Assembly: GCA_028565635.1 (NCBI GenBank)
Contig: JAOXYB010038728.1
Span: 1 to 28,387, forward strand
From: Phoronis ovalis
Taxonomy: Eukaryota; Phoronida; Phoronidae
Length of the DNA: 28,387 nt
Reading direction: 5' to 3'
Below are positions 1 to 12,639 of this stretch, in pieces (position 1 is the first letter of the stretch; each line of letters starts with the position of its first letter). The position numbers were made by a program, and so were the translations under genes. Under the pieces are notes generated by a model, which was given only the letters and a program-made list of their open reading frames with translations, was not told the origin of the DNA and searched no databases.

Positions 1-443
1 TGCTGGATACTTCCAGTCTACTTTGCCAGTTTTGTCTATAGATGTCTGTTATTCTTTGGCGAGCCAGAGACAGGAAGTATATGAACATGGCCATGGTGAA
101 AGATTCTGGAAGGGGTCCTGCCCATGTGAAAAATGGAGCTTCCTTACACTCAGTGAATTGATCATGATTACTCTGTTTTGTTTTTTGGTCCTGGTCGCAA
201 TATTTGTCAAAAAACCTTAAAAAGTTTTAAACTTCTAAATGCCTTTACTTTGGGCATTAAACCTACAAAAAAATAAGGGTCATCTATTTGGGACCAATGA
301 GAGACAAACTTATGTCTCCTATCCCAATTTGAAAGTTTCACAATTTAGGAATCTTCAGATCATCAGAAAATAACTTTAATTAGAAATCTTTGATACCGAA
401 TTATTTTCTGGAAAATTATGAGAATGTTACTTTTCTGTTGTAG
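1..443 (+). other. Intron 1 of UBE2N (partial)
   Basis: The sequence before the acceptor at 442-443 has no match to the expected first ten codons of Ubc13, so the first exon is outside the window. The stretch holds a chance-length open frame (2-220) ending in a hydrophobic segment. I do not interpret it as a gene. Confidence 0.75.
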
Positions 444-1892
444 GAGACCCAGCGTCTCATGCAAGAGCCAGTTCCAGGAATATGTGCTCAACCAGATGAA
501 CACAATGCTAGATATTTTCATGTTATTGTTCAAGGACCCCATGAGGTAAAGCATCAGTCACCATGTCTGTCCAAAGTTAAGCATCGTTAAATCAGTCATA
601 ATAGCTAGTTTTGTGTTATATGTCTTGACATACAATTCAGACAGCTTGTTTTGATGATTTTCATTGTAACCCTGTTTAATTCTCTGTGGCTTTCCTAGAT
701 ATCTTGGACAGAACTAATTTGTGTTTAGGATGTGAATAGATCAAGTGTAAAAGTAACGTTAATGTGAGTATTGTGGCTTTGGTTGCTGTGTTGAAATGAA
801 GCTCTTATTTCTGTGCTGTTTTCTTCTACTTTTAGTCCCCTTATGAAAACGGTACATTTAAACTAGAACTATTTCTACCAGAAGAATATCCCATGTCAGC
901 TCCTAAGGTTCGATTTATGACAAAGATTTATCATCCAAATATAGATAAACTTGGAAGAATTTGTTTAGATATTTTAAAAGGTAAGCATATATAATAACAC
1001 ATTGTTAACAAAGCTTTTAAGATCTTAAAAGTTGATTTCGATTTTGTATGTGAAATACGTTTCTGTCCCAAGAATGAGAATATTTCTTCTCATTATCAAA
1101 TTATGTAATTACACTCCTTGTGACAAGTCCGCAGATGATTTTAGGAACAAAATTTAATTACTATAATAGTTGCCTTGTATTAAAACAACAGTCAATCTGT
1201 AGAATTGCTGAAAGAGTCGTGTCATGTCTGAACTTTTGTATCCATCTGCTGTCACCCAGTCGGATGGAATATTCAAAGAAATTGCAGAATATGTAAAACA
1301 ATGAACTTATAACGTTGACTGCAGCATTTTGTATACCTGTATAACAGATTGTTAGTTTTCTGGATTAAATTTCTAATTCTTATGTCCTTTAATATTTTGT
1401 TTTAGATAAATGGAGTCCTGCTTTACAAATTCGTACTGTATTGCTGTCAATTCAAGCTTTACTTAGTGCCCCTAATCCAGATGATCCCTTAGCTAATGAT
1501 GTAGCGGAGCAGTGGAAAACAAACGAGTCTCAAGCAATTGAAACAGGTATGTTGTGAAATATAGCTTATTTATTAGACTGTGAAGTCATGATAATGCTTT
1601 GCCTGAAAACCTACATTTGATTGTAAAAAGTGTGGAACGGTGCAAATGTAGACTGGTATCCACATGATTTAAGCACTGCTTTCATATGAGGATAACTCCA
1701 GACAAAAAGCTAGGGAAGCTGTTATTAGCATTTTGACTCTTATAACAGAATGAAACATTCCATTTCGAAAATGCTTGTGCTTTCAAACCTCAGGGTTCCT
1801 CTTATCACGAAACTTTTGCATATTGGTAAACTGCTATTTTCTTGCAAATTGTAGCTAAGACATGGACAAGAATGTATGCCAATGACAAATGA
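444..1892 (+). CDS. UBE2N: UBE2N/Ubc13 ubiquitin-conjugating enzyme E2, 3' four exons (5' partial)
   Basis: The four exons are 444-545, 836-980, 1406-1546 and 1855-1892 (stop TGA 1890-1892). All introns are GT/AG and the phases join exactly. They encode 141 residues that align without gaps to animal Ubc13 from residue 11 (ETQRL) to the C-terminus. The first ten or so codons lie in an exon left of the window. Seen: the HPN motif (N79 in Ubc13 numbering), catalytic Cys87 in GRICLDIL, the E3-contact residue M64, and the S96-P97-A98 loop (KWSPALQ). Known for the family: Ubc13 pairs with a UEV partner (Mms2/Uev1) to build Lys63-linked ubiquitin chains in DNA damage tolerance and innate immune signalling, in cytosol and nucleus. 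Nothing suggests a pseudogene: introns are present and all frames are intact. The tail reads [10 protein letters not shown], slightly different from the vertebrate end. Confidence 0.97.
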
Positions 1893-2510
1893 ATGCACAA
1901 TCAAGTATGTACACATCATACTTAAGAGAAATCACGCAATTCTCTTCTGGATATGATTGGGACTGAATTGATAATTAAAAAAAACTATCTGAAAAGAAAA
2001 TCTGGTGGCATACTTTCACAGAGCAAAATATTCTTTTTTCAGATGGGTCAGTTAAACAAGGTGGTAAACCTGTAAGACATTTTAATATACAAATTTGCAA
2101 TGGCTTTACTTAATAACAATCATACTTCATTCAATTCTAATTAGATAACACTGATCTATTTACTCCTTTTGCACACAAAGTATGGCGACCATTAATCCAA
2201 AAATGCTCAAATGCAATGAAAACTGTTGTGATAAGATAATATTAGGACCGTGCTGTCCTCAGTGGTCATTGCTGTAAGTTATTATGGTACAACAAACTTT
2301 CTATTACACTTCATTGAAACTAGAAATGATTTTCGGTAGTTTTCATCTTATATAATTATAAGAATGAATTTGATATTTTGTGTAATCTCTGTTATATAGT
2401 TTTGTGATGGGTAACTAAACGCAAACCTTTCCACTTGTGATAATTTTAAAGCTGTAACCCACACTTTCATTCTGATACATTGTTCACTACAAACAGAGAA
2501 AATTATATAT

Positions 2511-2560
2511 AATAAAACCAAAGATATAATTTTAGTCATTTCTCTTAATGTGTGTGTGAT
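2511..2560 (+). terminator. Probable poly(A) site of UBE2N
   Basis: AATAAA at 2511-2516 is followed by a GT-rich tract (TGTGTGTGTG) at about 2549-2558, the usual layout of a cleavage/polyadenylation site. It would give a 3' UTR of about 640 nt. An earlier ATTAAA at 1974-1979 is an alternative. Confidence 0.5.
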
Positions 2561-2819
2561 CTTCAAAATGCAGTTTTACAGTTTTCGTTGTGCAATGCTA
2601 GCATACACAAGTTGCCTGTAGAAGTATAGGTTTTCATTGGCATTAGTTTCTACCAACATTTGTATAAATTGATCCCATGTTTCTATTATTCCCGGCTAGA
2701 TTTGGTTAAATTTGAAATAACTCAGTGATTCGTTATGGAATATATATATTAGCTGAAGTTAAAAGTTTCTTGGATAATGAATGCCTTTCGTATTCGCCTC
2801 GTGTTAAAACATGTAGTAA

Positions 2820-3290
2820 CACTGGTAGGTAACACATGATCACAGTAACATGTGATAAGACTATTGCGGTCGCCACTTTTTTTTCTGCTTCCATGTAGAA
2901 ACATTTCCATATCTCCAAATGTATGAATAAACTGGGAAATAATTTGGAGAGGAAACAGCTAACAATGTATTTCTTCAAAATGCATTCTAGTATTTATCAA
3001 AGAATCTGTCTACTTTGAGAAATCAACAATTTTCTGTGGAACGTGCGACAGCTCACTTCGAAAGCAATTGGAACCTATAATAAGACAAAAAGAGCATTAA
3101 ATTTGATTCTTTTGTGGGTTTGTCTTATTACATGTTCCAATGCTTTGTTAGCTATGTATCCTGTCCAAAATATTTCCAGGTTATTCATACATTTGGAGAT
3201 ACTGACATGTTTTTGCATCGAAGTGAGAGAAAAATGGCTGCCCCAAAAGTGCTGTCACATATTTCCGTGATCATGTGTTACCTACCAGTG
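2820..3290. repeat. Large imperfect foldback (inverted repeat with nested inner hairpin)
   Basis: The left arm at about 2820-2967 is the imperfect reverse complement of the right arm at about 3144-3290. Two blocks match perfectly: 24 bp at the outer end (2820-2843 with 3267-3290) and 21 bp further in (2910-2930 with 3181-3201). Between the arms, 3064-3090 pairs with 3118-3142 to form an inner hairpin. Similarity fades beyond 2820 and 3290. It looks like a foldback-type non-autonomous mobile element. No target duplication was found. Confidence 0.75.
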
Positions 3291-5149
3291 AGTAAGAGAT
3301 GACACCATATTTATTTGGTTTTAGTTCGAAAATTTCTGTTGATTATGTCTGTTAAATGTGGTCCATTTTCCTCTTGTAAATACGAGCAAGAATATTGCTC
3401 TTTTATGTGTATTATGGTACAAGGGTTTTATTTGTACATTACTTGTAGAACACATGGACATCAGATGCATATCACATATGGATGATTTATTAAAAGTAGA
3501 CTACGGTACTCTTTCGAACCTAAATTATAGTCACACTTGGGCTCCAGCTTTTCTGGCAAAGCAGTGTGCATTACTATAGAATGCTATCAACAATGTAATA
3601 CACCTTAATGGTAACAGTGTACATTCATTGTCTTGCACGTGCTGTCTAGTAAATTTTATTGCAAGCAAATTATGATTCAATCTGGGTGTGTACGTGTTGT
3701 ACAATTAAATGTTAAGTATTTGTAGCTTTTTTTAGCTAATACATTATGAAATATAAAAACTGATCAGAGAATGTATAAATATTCTAATCTGTGTTGATGA
3801 TAAATGTGTATTCCATCATTCAGATGCTTTCCACAATTTTTGGTCATAGAAGATGGTTATGAAAATACTTCTATGCATCATTCCATCAGTTTCGATATTA
3901 ATCGAATGCAATCGGAGTAACAATAATATTACTGCGATTGATTCAAATACAGATTGAAGTTTGAGTATTCACCTTCTTCACTGAACTTTAGTTGCTGGTA
4001 GAGAAAGTTGTGATTGATCCGAGTTATTCTATCATTATATGATGATGATGCAGATGTCGAAATGCCTACAACATGTACACATCGACATATTTGAAGTGTG
4101 GATATTCTTAAAATATTCTACAATTAGTTTTTCTACCTTGTTTCCATTTATTTATCACATAAATTAGTAGAAAAATACAATCTGTGACTATGTCATGGTC
4201 CATAACATTAACACATTAAAAGATTTACTGAGCAGATGCTACGTTACTTCAAAAAGTTCGGTGTCTGAACATCTACTGGGTGAATGTTTCACTTAACATG
4301 TATGCAATATGTCGTAATTTCTAGATAAAAAGAATCTTGTACTTCACGGATATGTCGGGCTCTGAAAATACAACATTTTCCCCGATTGGCTAGAACCAAC
4401 AATTGCCATACTAACTAACTTCAGAGCTTAACCGTGTGCAGTAAGCATGACATTCAAGATACGTTTTACGACAGCTTCTTCTAACGGAACCCACAGTCAA
4501 GTTAATTTGGAATATTGATTCATTAGAGCAGACAAAATATAGTACAATTTTGCATCGACGAAGTATTAGAACACTGCTACTTGCACAAAATTAAGAATGT
4601 ATATACCACAAATACTAGGAATTCATTCTAAATTAAACGGACTTGTGACCATTACAAAATAAAAGAATGTTTACATCCGAGAAATATGTTGACCATTCCT
4701 TCTAAATGTAAGCTTTCGTTCGATTAAAAACTGTATAGCTACTGCTCAAGTGTAAAAATCTGCCCGATTGTAAATGGATTGACATTTGTACATGAATTAA
4801 TTCCTATGATGAAAACTGAATCCAGATGGATTCTATTTCTAGTAGTTTTTGTGATGTAGATGCGTGAATTAAGAGGCACCAGATTCGCTTCAATTTATGG
4901 TCCACAGATACTAACATTTGCTTCAACTTCATAGTGATACCACAACAAAACGATCTCAAGACATTGTGTCTGAACAAAATACTTATAACATAAGCACGAC
5001 ATAGATTAGCTTCCACAGACTCTTTTCAATGTTTGTAGCCATGATCTACATGACTTGAACAGTTTTTACCCTCTAAATTCAGGTATCTTAAATGGACACT
5101 GCAACAAGGTATGTATTATGCTTCATTGACCAAGCTACTATAATTTGTA

Positions 5150-5340
5150 CTAGTTTCGTTGCATAACCTAACCACATGTTTAGTGTATGTCATAGAATCT
5201 AGGACTATTATAATTAAGTTAGTTATAAATAGTCCCAGAGAGAACTGAAATTAGGCTTTTTGCCATGCAAGAATTCGGCAAGAGTTGTAGACAGTAAAGT
5301 GTAAACAACTTGACGTGGTTAGGTTATGAAGGAACGCTAG
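5150..5340. mobile_element. MITE-like element with terminal inverted repeats and TA target duplication
   Basis: The left end at 5150 starts CTAG and the right end at 5340 finishes CTAG, each flanked by TA (5148-5149 and 5341-5342). The ends carry inverted CATAACCTAACCAC (5163-5176) and GTGGTTAGGTTATG (about 5315-5328). Internal sequence also pairs, including GGACTATT with AATAGTCC. There is no coding capacity. TA duplications and short TIRs are typical of Tc1/mariner-mobilised MITEs; the superfamily assignment is inference. Confidence 0.6.
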
Positions 5341-5840
5341 TAAATAACTCATTTATTCAAATTTCATATCACCGTAAGCCTCAACTTTTTAAACTGGGTA
5401 ACAACAAACTGTGCAAATAACATAGAATAAGTTAAAAAATACCGCAAAAAACTAAATAAACCAAAAATGTGTTAACAGGTTAAAGCATTTGTGGGAAAGA
5501 AACTGAATAAATATCGAAATTACTGTCAGAGCATAAACAGGACAAACAAAAAAAGCCACCAAAACAGACAGCAGTTAAAAGCTATAGAACAATAAAAATG
5601 CAGTGCATTAAATCTGCCAAGTGATGAAAACTACAGGATATGTTGCATTTTAGAAAGAAAGTCTACCGACTAATTAATCATGTCAAAATAAGTAATCAAT
5701 GCTATCAAAATAAAATTTATAATAATTAACAGTTGCCTAACATATATAGCTCTATGTTATGATATCTATTAAATATGTCCATACCAGTTTCATATATAAT
5801 CTTTATAGTAGCCTGGTCACAAGTGAGATGGTGAATAATG

Positions 5841-5886
5841 CCACACTGCCTTTTGTTTTAACTCAGAAAACAAAAAAAAATTTAAT
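5841..5886 (-). terminator. Possible poly(A) signal of ALAS
   Basis: ATTAAA is read on the minus strand at 5886-5881. It is followed downstream by a T-rich run and a GT-rich stretch near 5841. It would give a 3' UTR of about 240 nt. A canonical AATAAA on this strand lies further away at 5357-5352. Confidence 0.3.
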
Positions 5887-6123
5887 TAACACATTTAAAT
5901 TTAGCAGAGAAAATCCACATGGACATTTTGTAGATAATTAATTCAGTGTATGAATGTGGCCTCAATCATATGTTGAAAGTGGCAGCAGAGACTTATAGCA
6001 TTATACACCTTCTCAATGCCTTTGTATATAGCAGTATCCACATTGTTTGCACATGATGTCACTAATCACATAAATTAAAATTTACTTTTCATGAGGCTTG
6101 AGTTTCAGGTCAGAATTTTTACG

Positions 6124-9100
6124 TCAGACAGCTACTGCCGCTTGTTGAAGCAGATACTTGTGACAATCCTGTCCACCACAGGATGGTCGTTCACGCATAT
6201 CCAAGAATTCAAATTTCATTGGCTGCTTGCAAAAGTCACACTCGGGTGGACAAACAGGTTTTTTCAGTACCAAATCATTTGACTGCCAAACGTCAACCAT
6301 GGCATTAACAAAATCATCCATCATAGGCAAGGTATGATGCGGTGTGGGGGCAATGCGGAGTTTCTCTTCCCCTTTAGGTACAGTAGGATAGTTAATAGCC
6401 TGCACATATATATTGTGCTTGGTCATCAGATCATTCATAGCGTTAGTTGCATCTTTTGCATTGCCAACCTACAGAAATGAAAAAAATATGCAATCAACAA
6501 TTTTTGCATGCTACAATGAGGCCAGCAATTTATTATTTTCAATTTTGTCAGATTATGATATGAAAGCCCCAAAAATGATTGATAATTTGATACTTTAAGC
6601 CTATAAGTCAATGCCAGATGCACAGGTACAACAATAATGATGAAAATTTAGTGCACAGCATACTTACATGTACAGGGATGATATGACTGGGGCAGTGGAC
6701 CACAGGGAGGCCAGCATCCATCAAAGCCTTGCGTAGATACTTCACATTCTTTTGATGGCGACTACGAAGCTCCTGACCTTCCTCACTCTTCAACACCTGG
6801 AGGAATAATCTTTTATTAACTAGGTTGAAAATGTGCTTTTTGCATAGTACTTGTAATATCAAATTATATTATTTTGCTAGATTAACAACACAGGTGGCGT
6901 ATGGTGACATTCTAAATTTATTTACACAGAAATATATACTTAAGCAGGAATCATAATTCAACTTACCTTGACAGCAGCAATACTTCCAGACAAGACTGTG
7001 GGTGGAAGCGAAGTGGTGAAGATAAATCCAGAGGCATAACTTCTCAACATGTCAATCAATGAAGCTGAGGCAGCCACGTAACCACCAACGTTACCAAATG
7101 CCTTACCTATATTAGTAATAATCAAATATACACCAATGTGTAAAACAAAACACTTATAATTTTAAATGTCAAACTATATTAATTAATTAATTTAAAATTC
7201 ATGAATATTCATGGCAGACAGCTCTTATTGGACAAATCTGGGCAAGAAGCCTACCTAAGGTTCCAGACACCATATCAATCTCATCCATTAAGCCGTCACG
7301 TTCTCCTACTCCAGCGCCACGTTTTCCATATAAACCAACAGCATGCACTTCATCAACAAAGGTAATGGCTCCATACTTGTGAGATACCTCTAACAGCTCT
7401 TTCAAGGGGCACACAGCACCTGAAAGTAACAGACAAAATGTTCCTTAATACCCTCAGATGATTATGTCACATTGTTGCTTTTTGCAAGGCGTCTGATTTC
7501 AGTTATATATAAACAGAAGCTCGAACATGATGATATGCGCTTCATATTTAGTGATGATACTTTCATCACACATGAATAGAAATTATTACCAACTGAGTAA
7601 GAAGAAAAATAATTTTATCATAAACGCTGGACAATTAGCAATTGAATTAGATCAATTTATATTACAGCAGGAAAGCGTAATAATACAAAATGAAATAGGT
7701 ACCTGACATCGAATGAACAGTCTCAAAAGCCACAATTTTGGGTATTGATGGGTCAACACTTTTCAGGAGTTCCTCAAGACTGTTTGGGTCATTATGACGG
7801 AAAACATGCTTTGGAACACCACTGTTGCGTATACCTTGAATCATTGAAGCATGGTTTCCAGCATCAGAGAAAATATGACATCCTAAACAAACACAAATTA
7901 TGTATAGTTTTAAAAGCATTATTAAGACAATTATGAACAATTGCCGTGACTGGTAAGATTTCCATAAAAAATTTGAACACATTCATATTCAAAAAATGTA
8001 CTTGTCAAAATCAAATCACATTCTTGTCATTTGAGACTGAACAAAATAAGAATCATTGGTCAGCTGTAGAAATTAAGAATACTGATGAATGAAACTGACT
8101 GGTTTCATTTTAGGTGACAAGGGATTGCATTTAACAGTAACTGTACATAAACTGCATAATATTATATAAAGGTTAACTAACCTGGCAGAGATTTCGCCAA
8201 AGTGAACAGAGTAGAATCGTTGGCTACATAGCAGGAAGTGAACAGCAGAGCACTGTCTTTTTGATGCAGATCAGCAAGTTCTTTTTCAAGTTCTTCATGT
8301 AGTGGTGAATTTCCAGAGATGTTACGAGTTCCACCAGCTCCTGCACCATGCTTATTTAATGCATCCCTGAATAACGAAAGAAAAAAATAATAAAACAGAA
8401 GAAAAACAGCCACAAATAATGATAAAAATGAAAGGTATTATACAGATAAAGCACTAAACAAGTCATCTGGTTTATACTGTTTGGTTAAGCCACAAAGAAT
8501 ACTTACAAGTAGGAAGACCTACTTGCACAAATATAAGCAGATTCCTATTTGAAACTGAACCATTTCTACAGAGGATCGCACTGACCAATTTGATAGATGA
8601 TTGATAATTATTATACTTACGAGACTGCTTCCTTGACCTTTGGGTGCCAACTCATGCCTAAGTAGTCATTACTACACCACACTGAGATTTCTTTAGATTT
8701 CCCAGAATGCTCTTCAGCAAAAGGAAACTGCTCTGCTTTTCGGGTAACTTTTCGAAAGACACGATAGGAGAAGTCTCGCTTTTTTTGGGCAATTTTCTCA
8801 TTGAAAAAAGACTCGTAGTCAAAATGTGGAGATTTGCTGCTACCTGTGAGTTAATAATATCAAAATGATGACAGAGAAAACACTGCTTCTTAAAGAACAC
8901 GTCATACGTCTGACATCTTATACTACTTTGTTCCCATCTAAAAGAACTGTATTATCAACTGATTTGTATTTCTGTAGACTACCCATCTCACAAAAAATAC
9001 ACATCTATGTTAATACATTATGTTGTTGTATTACAATGTGACATCAATTTTGATACATTTCAATGGATTGAGCTGATTTACCTCCATATCCACCAGTTGT

Positions 9101-10707
9101 AAAGCCTCCTTTCTTAACAATGTTGTCAGTGAGAGTGGATGAAGGAGGGGGATGTGGAATGCTACGTGGCAGTTCAACTTGAGCCAAACTCATCTTTACT
9201 GCAGCTATAAATAAAGCGAGACACTTATTAAGTAAATTACACTGGACTGATAGGCACAAATTTAAAAGGCATGATAACCTGATCTGCCAATTAAAGAATA
9301 TTTATGTTTTAACAAAAGAGATGAATATGTCTTTTTATTTCACAAAAAATTAAAGGTAAAATGAAATGTACTGCAAAAGTAGCTCTCAAAATTTTTACAA
9401 ACTTAGAGCATGTTTCATGGTTAAAAAATTGAGGAACCCAGAGACATTGAAAAGTTAGCCGATCACATCCATATTCTCACCTGATTTTTCAAGCTTAGTT
9501 TTTACTTCCTCCACCACATAATCGGCAGGGTTTAAAGCGGCATCTATAGGGAACCGTAACCCGTCTGTTAGTTTTGTTACGTTATATTATGCTCAGTGAA
9601 ATGCATGAATACATTCTCAGTGAAGTTTAATCTAATAAAGTCACAAGCATAAAGTGCCATTGTTTTTTTTCAAATAAAAATATCTTTGTAAATCCACTAT
9701 TTACTCGGAAATAGAGGGTATCGTTGAACTTTTGTTTTGTTGCTTCATATATTCATGGCATTTGACAGCATACAAACAAGTCCATTACCAAAATTGCAAA
9801 ACATTTTGATGTCATTCATATTCCTTATAGTTTAAAAGTCAAACTACATTGATATCCATAATAAAATCAACCTTTTCCAATATTGAAATGTTAAAAGTAT
9901 TCTGAGAGACAATGCTTACATTTTTTGCCTAAAATGAACTGGGAATAATATTTCTTTAATTTATTTAACTTTTCAAGCAACTACTTACATGCAAGCAGGG
10001 TTACCGGACCTAGACATTATCTTAAATATCATGATTGTTGATGGATAGGAAATGCATTTGATATCAGGCTCAATCACAATCTGTGAAACCAGTACATAAA
10101 TTTGAATGAAAAGTTGATCATTTTACATATGGTTGTACTAGCTACTACCATAAAAAAAGTGTCCAAATGCATTTTCCTCCAACAGTAATTTAACTAACCA
10201 CAACCCAGAGAATAAAGACAATGATAAAAGATTTCAACTTACTTGCAAGATTTTTCACTTCAATCACATCCTGTTGGACAGCTAAGGTTGCAGTTTTTAT
10301 TTCAGTTTTACCTTCAGCCAAAAATGGACACTTCTCCGATTGAGGAACATCTGAAATACATTCAAATACAAATTACTACATCTATACACTTTACACATTG
10401 CATGCAAAACTTTCAAATCGCAGCACGAAAAATTTTAAAATTCTAATGAGCAAAACCCCTGCTGTATAAAAATATACGTTTTTACTTATTTTATACTCAG
10501 ATCATGCATACTTAAATTTTGCATAGAGCAGTTACCTTTTTGACCATTTAGAATGGCAGGCTGCAGTTCAGCAGAGCTCACAGTTGAATATTTCATCACC
10601 TGTCCCATTATAGGGCACTTGTCGGCAAATCCCAGAAGTTGGGGCGCATACTGACGCAGATGGTTAGATGGTACACGGGTCAAGAACGGACACTTTAAAG
10701 CCTTCAT
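6124..10707 (-). CDS. ALAS: 5-aminolevulinate synthase, mitochondrial (11 common coding exons)
   Basis: Exons in transcript order: 10707-10536, 10350-10243, 9543-9481, 9204-9082, 8843-8621, 8366-8182, 7882-7703, 7419-7255, 7106-6967, 6796-6668, 6468-6124 (stop TGA 6126-6124). Every intron is GT/AG and every phase joins, giving about 610 residues (vertebrate ALAS1/2 are about 640 and 587). The enzyme condenses glycine and succinyl-CoA with PLP to 5-aminolevulinate in the mitochondrial matrix. Seen: an N-terminal presequence with heme-regulatory CP motifs at C6 (KCPFL), C31 (KCPIM) and C65 (KCPFL); then [11 protein letters not shown], the glycine loop [12 protein letters not shown] (237-248), FVDEVHAVG (D374, H377), SGTLGKAFG with PLP lysine K408, and [12 protein letters not shown] near the C-terminus. 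The start at 10707 directly precedes the first CP motif. Base -3 is a purine whichever upstream exon is joined. Confidence 0.97.
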
Positions 10708-10708
10708 A

Positions 10709-10788
10709 ACTAAAACAATACAGCAGTGATTACCAATACAGCAGTGATTACCAATACAGCAGTGATTACCAATACAGCAGTGATTACC
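10709..10788. repeat. Four perfect 18-bp tandem repeats beside the ALAS 3' splice site
   Basis: The unit AATACAGCAGTGATTACC occurs four times without change (10717-10734, 10735-10752, 10753-10770, 10771-10788), followed by a partial AATA. On the ALAS strand the array lies immediately upstream of the splice acceptor (AG 10711-10710) of the first common coding exon, where a branch point and pyrimidine tract would normally sit. The unit length is a multiple of three, so open frames run through it. These are not real coding sequence. Confidence 0.95.
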
Positions 10789-12639
10789 AATAAGTAAAAA
10801 CCAGCACACACAAATGTAAAGCAACACCTGTATCCACAGAGTACCGTACCTTCCCTACAACTATATACAAGTAGTCGTGTATGATTCATGCTGCCATACA
10901 AAATTATTTACAAGTCGATAATTTGTTTAAACATGTTATGTGAGACTAAGACGTGGGCATGTTTCTGCATTAGCACTGCTGTGTTGGTCTTTTTCAATGA
11001 AAAATATACATTAATCTTTACGTTAATCATTAATTTTGTAATAATTTACATAACTGATGTAAAATTTATATAAGCGAAAAAAATTTGCATATTTCTACAC
11101 CACATGTTTTATAGGTGTTTACATCTGTTCAGTTATTAATGGTGTATGTTACCATGGCAACTATGAAAATAAGATCATAAAAGAATTACTGTAATCTTTG
11201 TTTCTTAAATTAGTCTTCTAAAATTACAGTATGTGTAAAAATAAACTGTTGTAATCTTTTGTTTCCGTCATTGATAAAACTATTATGAAATTACCGTAAC
11301 GTAATCTTTCAGTAACAAACATCTCATTGCTTAAAAGTGAAAATTTTAAATATAATAAATGTATTTCTCTATGTTTAGCAAATATCAGCCATCAGACAGA
11401 CAATTTATGGTTAAAAAATTATATGCACATTAGTGTTAGTGCTTCTGTACATGTTTTATAATCAAAAAAACACACTAATTAATTATATGCGCACTTTTAT
11501 ACCAAACAACACTAACTTAGCTACCCCAGAAACATGTTCTTTTCAGGCTTTTCAACTACTCTCCACAAAAAACTTATACTTGTTCAGGGCATCAATGAAC
11601 TTTAGTACATAAACCTTGTATTATTTATCAATATTTTATTTATCCATGTTTGGGGTTTACATAAATAATATCATTGGCCCTGGAACATGTATACACTATT
11701 TTATGGAGAACACTGCAGATTATTAGTATGTAGCTCCGACCCCCTCCCAGTTAAAATAGATTTGAACAAGGTTTCATGACTCCTGATGCTGTACCATGTC
11801 TACAACATGACAGCATCTGCAGGCTAGATACAAGTACACATTAGTCTGAAAAGGAAACCTAAGTAACAAAAGCTTCATAATATGCCCTAAGCAAATAATG
11901 ACAGGTAATTTACAATTTTCATATCTTTGGGTTCTTACCACAATTGATGGAAGGTCAGGCCAAACAGAAACCTTGTTTAACTGGCGTGAAATGTGAAATG
12001 TTGGCGTTTACATTTTTAACAAACCTTGTTTAACGAATGCGACCGCTTCAAAAAAAAAAAATTTAAAATAGCCTGGCCAAAATTTTTAACATAAATCATT
12101 AATTTGAGAAAAATCTTTTTGCAACATAAAATATCATATAAATTTTTAGTATTTATATATGTTTTACAACCAAAATTCCATAAGTCTAAAATTTCCCTTT
12201 TTTTTGATAAAAAGTCACAATTAAAAAAATGCTACGTAATGAATAAAATTCACCTTTTAATCAACTAAAAGTTACATTTATTTTATCAGAATAAAAACCT
12301 AATAGCTTTATAACAGTATCAAATTTTGTTTTGTTTTAAACAGCATTTTTGCATTTTATAGATTGTAGGTTAATGTATATCACTTTGCATGAAAGTCTAA
12401 TATAGTCAATAATTATTAAGCTAATTGCAGGAATAACTAATTATTACTTCAACTATTCTAAGCATGATGGAAAACTTCAGAATCGTTGACAAACAATTTA
12501 TTTTTCCTTCAGTTCTTCTCAGTTTCCTGAATTTGTATCCTACAAAAAATGTTTAAACCACAAAAAAATTCTTTCAAAGTTTTTTTTGGTAAGCCATTAT
12601 TATAAATACAACAAATTTTTCAAGATTTTATTCACTTAC
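10789..12639 (-). other. ALAS intron between leader exons and first common exon
   Basis: AT-rich sequence with no supported exon. It contains a direct repeat AAACCTTGTTTAAC at 11968-11981 and 12021-12034, and A-rich tracts near 12050. Confidence 0.6.

Larger units (their letters stand above)
1893..6123. other. 3' UTRs and intergenic region between convergent UBE2N and ALAS
   Basis: No convincing coding exon is seen. The open frames on both strands at 2733-3302 lie on the two arms of a foldback and are explained by it. The stretch contains the UBE2N 3' UTR, the foldback at 2820-3290, a small imperfect hairpin at 3904-3944, the MITE at 5150-5340 and the ALAS 3' UTR. Confidence 0.7.

Noticed and set aside
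2-220. Open frame with a C-terminal hydrophobic segment at the left edge
   Set aside because: 73 open codons are expected by chance somewhere in a window of this composition, no splice acceptor or Met start supports it, and it lies in the UBE2N first intron.
2733-3302. Similar-looking small proteins on opposite strands (both containing VIMCYLPV)
   Set aside because: The resemblance comes from the two arms of the foldback repeat, not from duplicated genes.
3358-3579. 73-codon open frame on the plus strand
   Set aside because: No recognisable protein, no splice context, chance length.
10717-10788. CAGTGA words in the 18-bp repeats as possible iron-responsive element loops
   Set aside because: They are on the strand opposite ALAS, and the flanking bases do not form the required 5-bp stem with a C bulge.
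10708-10827. Upstream extension of the ALAS frame through repeated GNHCCI units
   Set aside because: It runs through intronic tandem repeats. A normal splice acceptor sits two bases before the ALAS ATG.
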